Shown piece after piece: positions 14,817 through 21,134 of a stretch of 64,000 bases of DNA. Numbering within the stretch: position 1 is the stretch's first letter; each line of letters starts with the position of its first letter. The DNA lies in NCBI GenBank assembly GCA_030431255.1, contig JAUIJL010000008.1, forward strand, positions 62,001-126,000, given 5' to 3'. Below the pieces are notes generated by a model that was not told where the DNA came from, searched no databases, and worked only from the letters and a program-made list of their open reading frames with translations. A program made the position numbers and the translations under genes. The DNA is from Thermoanaerobaculia bacterium. Its GTDB lineage: Bacteria > Acidobacteriota > Thermoanaerobaculia > Multivoradales > J023.

Positions 14817-16493
14817 ATGGACCGTGAGACCGTGATCTCGACTCTGAGCTCCGCCCGCTGGCTGGATCTGACCCAACCCCTTTCGATCTTCACCCCGCCT
14901 TGGCCCGGAGAGATGCCCCTTCAGGTGCATTTCTTCAAACGGCTCACCGGGTCTTTCGGCGGCGGCCAAGGGGCCAACGGTCAGTTGATCGAATGGAGCA
15001 ACAACACCGGCACCCATCTCGTGGGTCCGACGGCATTCCACTCGGGATGCCGCTCCATTTCAGACATTCCCCTGGAGGAGCTGTGTGGACGAGCCGTGGT
15101 CGCCGACGTCTCCGACGCGGTCGAGGACTACGGCTTCTACACACCTGGGATGATCGAGGAGCGGGTGGAGGTACGCGAAGGCGACATCTTGATCGTGCAC
15201 ACGGGGTACAGCCGCTATGCCTGGGATCGCCCGGATTGTGAAAACCCCGAGGCCCAAGGCGGGGTCGAGAATAAGGAATTCGGTTATTACGTGCGCCATC
15301 CCGGGCCGTCGCCGGATTTCTATGAGTGGGCGCTCGACAAGAAGCTCAAGGTGATCGGCGTGGACTGTGGCTCCGCCGAGCATCCGATGAATACCAACAT
15401 CCGATTTCAGCACGCACGGGAATTCGACAAAGCCCGTGAGGTGGCGAAGCGGCTGACCGGAAAAGATTGGGAAGAGCTCTTTCCCCCCGAGCAGTATCAG
15501 CGGTTGACCCACCAAACGCTGCCCAAGGCAGGCCTGCTCTTCGCCGAAGGCCTGGGGGGAGATTTGGGCTCGATCCTGAATCAGAGATCCTGGGTGCTGA
15601 TCCAACCCGTGCCTTTCGTCGAGGTGGAATCCGCGTGGTGCCGGATTTCCGCGGTGGTGCCCGAGGATCCGACCACCGATCTGGACGCATTCCACGACGG
15701 CTTGGACCGAATCGAGATGCTCGACCTCACCCTACCCTTCAGCGTGCGCACGCCCCAATGGGCTAATTACGAGCCCCTGTCGATCAAATACACCAAGAGG
15801 GTCGGCGGGTTGGACTACGGCTTGGGGCGCAACAACGCCCACTGCCGTGCCAGCTTCCACCTGGCCACCCACATGGACGGCGAGAAGCATTTCTGGGCGG
15901 CGGGGCGGACCATCGGCGAGGTGCCCCTCGACTATTGGCACGGCCCGGGCGTGATCGTCGACATCTCGGATGTGGTCAGCGATTCCAGCGTGTACACACC
16001 GCAGATGATCGAGGAGCGGGTGGATCTCCGCGACGGGGACATTTTGTTGATCAAAACCGGTTGGCATCGCTTCGGCTGGAACAGCCCGGACTCGGACGAA
16101 TTCCGCTACATGATCAAACATCCCGGCCCCTCACCGGACTTCTCCGATTGGTGTGTTCGCCGCAAGATCAAATGGCTGGGCATCGATTGCGTCGCCATGG
16201 AGCATCCGATGAATACGATTCAGCGGATCATGCATCCCAAGACCTTCGCGGAGGCCGACGAAAAGCTGCGCAAGCAATTCGGCAAAGACTGGGACGAGAT
16301 GTATCCCTTGGACAAGTACTACCAAGACATGCATCTGAATCTCTTCCCCAAGGCGATCGTGCACGCCGAAAACTTGGGTGGCGCCATAGCCCGGGCGGAG
16401 TCGGGGCGCTACTACGTCGGCGCCTTCGTCCAGAGAGGCATGGAGCTGGCGTCGTGCTGGGGTCGGTTCGTGGCGTTTAGGGAGAGGAGCTGA
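14817..16493 (+). CDS. Tandem two-domain cyclase-family (kynurenine formamidase-like) protein
   Basis: A 558-aa protein with AGGAG 7 nt before ATG. Two cyclase-family domains (PF04199 type) are joined head to tail, about residues 14-280 and 298-555; single-domain members are about 210-300 aa. Each half contains YTPxMIEERV, GDILxxxTG, HPGPSPDF and AEHPMNT-like blocks, showing internal duplication. The C-terminal half keeps the metal set of the HxxTHxDxxxH motif: His348, His352, Asp354 and His358. The N-terminal half reads NTGTHLVGPTAFH, with the first His replaced by Asn63, Asp by Val and the last His by Ala; only His67 remains. The family hydrolyses amide or cyclic amide bonds (N-formylkynurenine, isatin) with Mn2+ or Zn2+. 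Substrate unknown; cytoplasmic, no signal peptide. Confidence 0.9.
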   Translation: MDRETVISTLSSARWLDLTQPLSIFTPPWPGEMPLQVHFFKRLTGSFGGGQGANGQLIEWSNNTGTHLVGPTAFHSGCRSISDIPLEELCGRAVVADVSDAVEDYGFYTPGMIEERVEVREGDILIVHTGYSRYAWDRPDCENPEAQGGVENKEFGYYVRHPGPSPDFYEWALDKKLKVIGVDCGSAEHPMNTNIRFQHAREFDKAREVAKRLTGKDWEELFPPEQYQRLTHQTLPKAGLLFAEGLGGDLGSILNQRSWVLIQPVPFVEVESAWCRISAVVPEDPTTDLDAFHDGLDRIEMLDLTLPFSVRTPQWANYEPLSIKYTKRVGGLDYGLGRNNAHCRASFHLATHMDGEKHFWAAGRTIGEVPLDYWHGPGVIVDISDVVSDSSVYTPQMIEERVDLRDGDILLIKTGWHRFGWNSPDSDEFRYMIKHPGPSPDFSDWCVRRKIKWLGIDCVAMEHPMNTIQRIMHPKTFAEADEKLRKQFGKDWDEMYPLDKYYQDMHLNLFPKAIVHAENLGGAIARAESGRYYVGAFVQRGMELASCWGRFVAFRERS

Positions 16494-16523
16494 TCCTGCC
16501 TTTTTTTGGAGGTATATCAGCTC
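16487..16523. other. 8-bp inverted repeat at the cyclase stop codon
   Basis: GAGCTGAT (16487-16494, includes the TGA stop) pairs with ATCAGCTC (16516-16523) across a loop with seven Ts. Another perfect 7-bp hairpin (GAAAATC/GATTTTC) is at 16557-16573. Either could end cyclase transcription before the replication origin, but neither is a standard terminator. Confidence 0.35.
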
Positions 16524-16679
16524 ATGAAGCCGTCGTCGGGCCGTGGAGCGTTGCGTGAAAATCTCCGATTTTCCGCATCGCGAAGCGGCCTACTTTGTAG
16601 GTAGATATTGTCTTAATATTGTTCTTAGATATTGTGCTGTCCGCAAAGCTCTGAAAACAGTAGAGATATCTGCTCATTT

Positions 16680-16786
16680 CGTAGTGAGATGCACGACGTT
16701 CGAGGCTACTTTCGTAGCGAGATGAACGGAAATTCACGGATTTTCGTAGCGCCATGCACGAGGTTTGCGTAGTTGGATGCACGAGG
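16680..16786 (+). repeat. Four degenerate iterons
   Basis: Copies of CGTAGNNNGATGCACGRNG begin at 16680, 16713, 16745 and 16768 (steps 33, 32 and 23 bp). Each matches the 3' part of the strong iterons downstream but lacks the AATAA start, and one has GATGAACG. They look like weak Rep sites or older iterons. Confidence 0.75.
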
Positions 16787-16808
16787 AAAACCGGCGGTTT
16801 CCGCAGCT

Positions 16809-16817
16809 TTTTCCACA
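16809..16817 (+). promoter_or_regulatory. DnaA box
   Basis: TTTTCCACA fits the relaxed DnaA-box consensus TTWTNCACA. It lies between the degenerate and the strong iterons, where iteron plasmids commonly place it. Confidence 0.6.
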
Positions 16818-16841
16818 GGCATGGCCTCGTTGCGGGAGCTT

Positions 16842-16957
16842 AATAACGTAGTTTGATGCACGGTGGGCCTCGAATAACGTAGCTCGATGCACGGTGCGTC
16901 TCGAATAACGTAGCTCAATGCACGGTGCGTCTCGAATAACGTAGCTCAATGCACGGT
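16842..16957 (+). repeat. Four strong iterons with exact 31-bp period
   Basis: Copies of AACGTAGCTCGATGCACGG, each preceded by AAT and ending in T, start at 16842, 16873, 16904 and 16935. Steps are exactly 31 bp, close to three helical turns, so all sites face one side of the DNA. The 8-bp spacers between copies 2, 3 and 4 are nearly identical (GCGTCTCG). Confidence 0.92.
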
Positions 16958-17075
16958 GGACCCCGAACGAGGCTCTTCGCTCGTGGGGGCGAGGCTTGCT
17001 TCCGCTCGTGCATCTGTCGCAGGGGGCAGGGCCTGCCCCGCCCGCGCATGCTCGGGCGCGTCGCGGGCGGAAATG

Positions 17076-17149
17076 ACCGTGCATCTAGCTACGTTATTGG
17101 ACAGGGAACCTCATCAGCACGGAATCTCCGTGCATCTAGCTACGTTATT
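17076..17149 (-). repeat. Two iterons in inverted orientation
   Basis: CCGTGCATCTAGCTACGTTA occurs from 17077 and from 17128, 51 bp apart; it is the reverse complement of the strong iterons with CTAGA in place of CTCGA. A partial copy CGTGCATCT lies at 17008-17016. Inverted iterons near rep often control rep expression or copy number. Confidence 0.88.
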
Positions 17150-17208
17150 CTCAGAAACAACACGGGATACCGCGATCGGTGATCCGACGGATGAGCAACG
17201 GTGGTGAG

Positions 17209-18246
17209 TCAGCCCTCGCTGAGACGTCTTCGGGAAAATCCTCCGTCGAGCACGACGTTTTTGCTCGGGCCGACCCGCAGACCCCACACTTTTCGCGGGC
17301 GCCCCCTACCCTTGCGTTCCTCCCGCACAACCACGATGTCAGCGTTCAGGCTGTCGCCCGTCGCGCATTTGATTTGCTTGTGGTAGCCGTGAAGGCGCTC
17401 GATGGTGACGCGATCCGGCTCGCGGCCCGCCTTGAAGAATTCCATCAACACATCGTGGGGAACCACGCTGGTCTTGCGCGCGCTGCCGCAACGGTGCAGC
17501 AGAAAGACCGTGTAATCCCAGCCGATCGGGCAGTCTCGAAAGTGTTTGAGCAGATCCAAACGCAGCAGCAGGATGTTCTCCTGAGGGTTCTTTTTCTGGA
17601 CCCGGCTGAAAAGGCTGTCGGAGAGCTTGACGAAATACGGGCTGCGACCGGTGAGCAGGCTTCCCTGTCCCGAGAGCTCGGCGTCCACGGACCGACGTGA
17701 CGGCAAGGACCACTCCTCGATGAATCGCGAGCCCATGCCCCATTGGGCGCCCGAGTTGCCGCCCCGGGTTTCGATTTCGATGTTCAAGCTGCGCAATCGC
17801 TCGAAGCGGGCTCGTAAACGGCGATACTCCGCGCCGCTGTCCGAGAGGCCGAACATGTCCAGCAGCTGACCGGCCTTTTGAAATTCCACCAATGGGGAGT
17901 CGGTGATGCGGGCCAGGTGTTGAACCCCGAAAAAGACATAGCGATCACTGCCGTAAGGCATCTGACAATCTTCGGGAACGCTATATTTGACGGTGACCTC
18001 GCAATCCGTCGCAAAGGCGATGGACTTCTTGACGATCTTGTCTTGGGTCTTTTTGCGCGGCAGACAGGCCAGCGCGACGTCCCGGGCACAAGCGATCGCG
18101 TCGGTCCAGATGTTCTCCCGCCGCTCGGTCTCGATGCGCTCGGCGATCTCCACCAGATTCCGGCTGCGAATGAGCTGCTTGGAGTCCCCGGAGCTCGATG
18201 GGCGACGGGCCTTGGGCGTCACTTTCTCGATGTCGAGCTTCTTCAT
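17209..18246 (-). CDS. Plasmid replication initiator (RepA-like)
   Basis: About 345 aa, starting at the ATG at 18246 with GAGG 5-6 nt upstream; an in-frame extension to 18336 has no SD. Key features are the block MPYGSDRYVFFGVQHLAR followed by a predicted winged-helix region (FQKAGQLLDMFGLSDSGAEYRRLRARFERL), the order seen in 'replication initiator protein A' plasmid proteins. A second wHTH-like section (LLLRLDLLKHFRDCP...PHDVLMEFF) fits the two-winged-helix plan of iteron-binding initiators. The basic C-terminus (GRGRPRKVWGLR) could contact DNA. The iterons lie just beyond its stop and the par genes just upstream, which supports the role more than sequence alone. Rep would bind iterons, open the origin and recruit the host replisome. 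Confidence 0.7.
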   Translation of the reverse strand: MKKLDIEKVTPKARRPSSSGDSKQLIRSRNLVEIAERIETERRENIWTDAIACARDVALACLPRKKTQDKIVKKSIAFATDCEVTVKYSVPEDCQMPYGSDRYVFFGVQHLARITDSPLVEFQKAGQLLDMFGLSDSGAEYRRLRARFERLRSLNIEIETRGGNSGAQWGMGSRFIEEWSLPSRRSVDAELSGQGSLLTGRSPYFVKLSDSLFSRVQKKNPQENILLLRLDLLKHFRDCPIGWDYTVFLLHRCGSARKTSVVPHDVLMEFFKAGREPDRVTIERLHGYHKQIKCATGDSLNADIVVVREERKGRGRPRKVWGLRVGPSKNVVLDGGFSRRRLSEG

Positions 18247-18590
18247 GGCATCCTCGAAAGCTGGTCTTTCTCGGCTTCGTGAAATTGCATCCACGAACAG
18301 TACGCCGGCCGATCCTCGGACGTCAACGTCAAGCAAATTCTAGTTTGACTTTAAAAGTAATACTTCAATATCGGCCCGAAGCGCTGAAAGCCGCCTCCTA
18401 TCGGGCTTTCATGCCCGATAGCGCGCTCGAAACAGGGAAAAGACTCTCGAAAATTGTGCTTGAGAAAACTTGCGCAGAGGGGTGCCGAAAGGCCCTAGGC
18501 AAGCCTCCGATGACCTATGTAGAGCGCTTCCTCCGAGCGCTCATTCTCAAGACGGTGCCGAGGTTTGGGTGCAGATCGCCGGTCGGCCGA
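18247..18590. other. Rep-par intergenic region with two hairpins and an AT-rich tract
   Basis: The 344 bp between rep and the partition genes hold an AT-rich tract (about 18336-18376), the likeliest rep promoter area. They also hold a perfect 9-bp hairpin (CTATCGGGC 18398-18406, GCCCGATAG 18413-18421) and a 7-bp hairpin (GAGCGCT 18522-18528, AGCGCTC 18536-18542). Neither hairpin has a T-run. They may end par transcription, act as an operator, or form a copy-control RNA; I see no gene. Confidence 0.45.
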
Positions 18591-19019
18591 TTATCCGTCG
18601 CGGGACTCGAGCCAGTTTTCGAGCAGCTCCTCCACCAACGAGCTGAATTCCCGATCACCTTCGTCCAACAATGCCCGTTTGATCCGCATGTGCAAGGTTT
18701 TGGGGATGTAGGCATTGGCCTGGCGATATTCCGGATTGCCCCGCCGGCCTTGGCGACGGTCCGGGGCCAGCTCGGGGATTTCGGGGGTTTTCTTCTTGCT
18801 CCCTTCCCCACCCTTCTTGGCCCTTTTCGGCCGGGAGCTCTTGGGAGCGGCCTTCGGGGGGGCGGTCGCAGGTTTCTTCTCGGCCTTGGGGGGGGCGGGA
18901 GCCGGCTTGGGCTTCTCTTCCACCGCAGGCGCCTCGGTCACCGTCTCTTCTTCCTGTTCCTGGGCCGCCCGGGCGCGGGCGATCAAATTGGAAAGCGAAC
19001 CCTTTGAATTATTGGCCAT
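18591..19019 (-). CDS. Ribbon-helix-helix partition protein (ParG/omega-like centromere binder)
   Basis: 142 aa. The ATG at 19019 has AGGGAG 6 nt upstream and overlaps the end of parA (ATGGCCAATAA), implying coupled translation. Residues ~1-20 carry basic residues (LIARARAAQEQ). About 25-95 is a disordered Pro/Ala/Lys-rich linker. The last ~45 residues (ANAYIPKTLHMRIKRALLD, then FSSLVEELLENWLES) fit a ribbon-helix-helix: one DNA-reading strand then two helices. In type Ib systems (ParF/ParG, delta/omega) such a protein follows a short ParA, binds an upstream repeat array as centromere and operator, and uses its flexible N-terminus to stimulate ParA. Position and array agree; direct homology is not testable here. 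Confidence 0.75.
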   Translation of the reverse strand: MANNSKGSLSNLIARARAAQEQEEETVTEAPAVEEKPKPAPAPPKAEKKPATAPPKAAPKSSRPKRAKKGGEGSKKKTPEIPELAPDRRQGRRGNPEYRQANAYIPKTLHMRIKRALLDEGDREFSSLVEELLENWLESRDG

Positions 19020-19611
19020 AGATCTCCCTTCCGACGGCTTCGTAGCCGGCCCAAACTTCTTTGCCTCTGCTCCCCATCTCCGAAACCAGCACCCCGGCCT
19101 TTGAGGCGTGGTCGAAGGCGACTGCTCGCGGGATTTCCGCCTCAAAAAGCGGGATCTTCGCTTCGACCAGAGCCTCGCGAGTCTCTCGACCTTGGGTCGA
19201 AGGAAACGGCGGCACGATGGTCAGCAGCGCACGCCAATCGGCCTCCGGCACGACGCTCAACTTATTGGCCAATAGAACGAGACCTTCGATCGGCATGGCC
19301 GCCGGCGTGGTCGGCACCACCAGCATGTCGCAGCCGGAGGCGTAGTCGGTCAAATCGTCGTCCGAGGGGCGGGCTTCGGTGTCGATCACCACGTGGTCGT
19401 ATTGGGTGATGCGGTTCATGGCTCGAGCCATAGGTAAGACGTCGAAAGGTAGGCCTTGGCCGTCCGAGTTGGCGTCGTAGCCGATGGCGTATTTGCTCGG
19501 ATCGTTGTCGAGCAACAAGGTCTTTCCCTTTGCGGCGAGAAAGGCCGCTAGGTGGATGGCGGTGGTGGTCTTGCCGACTCCGCCCTTGAGACTCGCGATG
19601 GTGATGATCAT
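19009..19611 (-). CDS. parA: ParA-family partition ATPase (short, type Ib-like)
   Basis: 200 aa. N-terminal deviant Walker A SLKGGVGKTTT with signature Lys9 and Lys14, a Walker A'-type LLLDNDPSK, and Walker B HVVIDTEA. There is no N-terminal helix-turn-helix, and the length matches ParF-like (type Ib) ATPases rather than the ~400-aa P1/SopA class. Family role: ATP-bound dimers coat the nucleoid and move plasmid copies via a centromere-bound partner, here probably the overlapping RHH protein. The start codon lies 12 bp from the octamer array with no clear Shine-Dalgarno, so the mRNA may be short-leadered or leaderless and controlled from within the array. Confidence 0.9.
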   Translation of the reverse strand: MIITIASLKGGVGKTTTAIHLAAFLAAKGKTLLLDNDPSKYAIGYDANSDGQGLPFDVLPMARAMNRITQYDHVVIDTEARPSDDDLTDYASGCDMLVVPTTPAAMPIEGLVLLANKLSVVPEADWRALLTIVPPFPSTQGRETREALVEAKIPLFEAEIPRAVAFDHASKAGVLVSEMGSRGKEVWAGYEAVGREIYGQ

Positions 19612-19622
19612 GGGCTCATAGT

Positions 19623-20318
19623 ATCAGATCTTCGACCGTCCAACTAGCCGGCTTGTCGAGTTTTCGTCATGTCAAAGAGTTAAACCGTCAAACGGTCGAA
19701 CTTTCAAAGAGTTGAGTTGTCAATCGGCTGAATTGTCAAGTATCTGAGTCGTCAAGTAGACAAAAAGTCAAATAACCAGACGGTTAAATGGTTGGATGCT
19801 CGAAAGGTTGGACGGTTGAACAGCCGAGGAGATGACCAGCCATCTAGCTATCACGTCAAAAACTTAACACGTTGAACGGTGGGCCGTCTGACAGGTTGAG
19901 ATGATGAGTAGCTGACCGTGCAGCAGGTTGGCGGGATAACCGGCCAAAGAGTCGTCTGGCTGAAGCGTCGAATGTTCGAGTGTTTGATGAGTTGAAGCGT
20001 TGGCCGGTCATGTTGTCAAGAATTCAACTGTTCGACTGGCTGTTTAGTTGAATATGTGGATAGACGGCAGCTCGAATAATCGACCAGTCGACTGGTCGAA
20101 ACGTTGAATGTCCGGCGAGTCGGCATGTTGACGGGACGAACATTCGGCCACTTGACGCTTCGGATGATCGAAGGTCCGGTTAATCAAATAAGCAGCTGGC
20201 CAAGTAGCTGGCGGTGCGAAGGTTTGAGGGGTCGAGTTTTCAAAGAGTTGAGTGTCTGAGCGGTCAAATGGTCGAGTGTTTGAATGTTCGGATACCCGGA
20301 TACGCAACTGTTCGAGCG
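19623..20318. repeat. Degenerate octamer array, candidate partition centromere (parC/parS)
   Basis: About 87 contiguous 8-bp units kept in one phase with no insertion or deletion over 696 bp. The unit is roughly G-T-Y-R-A-R-N-N: for example GTCAAAGA at 19671, GTTAAACC at 19679, GTCAAACG at 19687 and GTCGAACT at 19695, then on through TTCGAGCG at 20311. By hand, 42 of the 81 units from 19671 to 20311 carry TYRA exactly at positions 2-5; about one would be expected by chance. Eight is not a multiple of three, so this is not coding. It starts 12 bp upstream of parA, where type Ib systems keep their centromere-operator. Known RHH-bound centromeres use short tandem repeats (7-bp in omega systems), but I know of none this long. 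Confidence 0.85.
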
Positions 20319-21134
20319 GTACCTTTGCCCGCGCCTTAAATATGAACGATATCGAGAAAGCCGATCAAAGCCTACCGACTAGAAGTCGTGGAGCAGGTGT
20401 TGGCGAGCTCGAGTGGAGTGCCGGCGAGCTGAATATGCGGATACGCAAGTGGTTGGCGTGTCGGCGTGAGCTGTGACAACGAGCACGCCGCAGCCGGATT
20501 CAGCACCGAAAGTGTAGCCATTTTCGCTGTCATGATCGACGAAGGGCCGGAATGACGCCCTCCAGAGCACGGGAGGTGCGGAGATGGTCTTTGGACCGCC
20601 GGCCCCTGGGACGTAGTGGGGAAAATCAGGGGCGATCCGCATGAGCAAGTATTTACGCTGGACAGTTAAGGTTTGCAAAGAAGAATGAATTTGAAAGATC
20701 TGCAAATGGCTATGAATAACTTTCGGTCGATTTCGTCACGGCCTCGACGAGCGAAGATTTTTTGGAAACCCAATAGATATGTAGGTTTAGCCCGATGCCG
20801 AGGTGTATGGTGCCTGAAACATCCGATTTAGCCATGTGACTGGCGTGGGCCGATATGGAGTTTTTCCGGTCGCGTTCCGTGAAACTGCCCGGGTTGTCCT
20901 TCGTAATGACAAGTGTTACCTTACGGGGCTAGCGTGTGCTCCGCGACTTGCATGGCTTCTGTAGCCCGGCCCGGTGCCGGTTACAGAGTCCAAAAAGTCG
21001 ACACCGCGCCGGGACCGATTCCGGATCGGTGCCGACGCAACGATTGCTCAGCTGAGTCGGTTTCGATGAGCTTCGCGAAGCTCATCGGGATCTTTGGATA
21101 AGTCACAGTCACTTTTAGTTTTCGGGTGATCTCC
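20319..21134. other. 816-bp non-coding region upstream of the giant-protein operon
   Basis: No convincing gene: short frames lack start signals and recognisable sequence. The 5' part (to ~20480) continues from the octamer array. About 20700-20900 is moderately AT-rich and could hold the operon promoter. A GC-rich stretch (about 20960-21040) contains short self-complementary pieces, and a 24-bp perfect palindrome lies at 21064-21087. I checked for a GEMM-like c-di-GMP riboswitch and do not see its conserved core. Confidence 0.5.
21064..21087. promoter_or_regulatory. 24-bp perfect palindrome upstream of the giant-protein operon
   Basis: CGATGAGCTTC, then GC, then GAAGCTCATCG: two-fold symmetric over all 24 bases, ending 47 bp before the likely start codon at 21135. 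No U-run follows. As DNA it could bind a dimeric repressor; as RNA it would form a stable leader hairpin. Confidence 0.6.

Larger units (their letters stand above)
16590..17149. other. Iteron-type replication origin (oriV)
   Basis: The region has the parts of an iteron origin in order: an AT-rich patch (about 16590-16640, TATTGTCTTAATATTG-like), a DnaA box, clustered direct repeats in one orientation, a GC-rich palindrome (GGGGCAGG-G-CCTGCCCC, 17023-17039), then two repeats in the opposite orientation. The rep-like gene follows on the minus strand, its stop 60 bp beyond. In known iteron plasmids Rep binds the repeats, DnaA binds its box and the AT-rich DNA melts. No protein-coding gene is credible here. 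Call made from architecture. Confidence 0.8.

Noticed and set aside
20044-20307. An 87-residue minus-strand open frame inside the octamer array
   Set aside because: It is a by-product of the 8-bp repeats, lacks a ribosome binding site, and the 8-bp phase is incompatible with coding constraint.
20379-20705. A 108-residue minus-strand frame and overlapping plus frames between the array and the giant operon
   Set aside because: No Shine-Dalgarno, no recognisable domain, and composition unlike neighbouring genes.
20900-21060. c-di-GMP (GEMM-I) riboswitch upstream of the giant operon
   Set aside because: GC-rich hairpin-like sequence is present, but the conserved GEMM core and tetraloop-receptor sequences are not.
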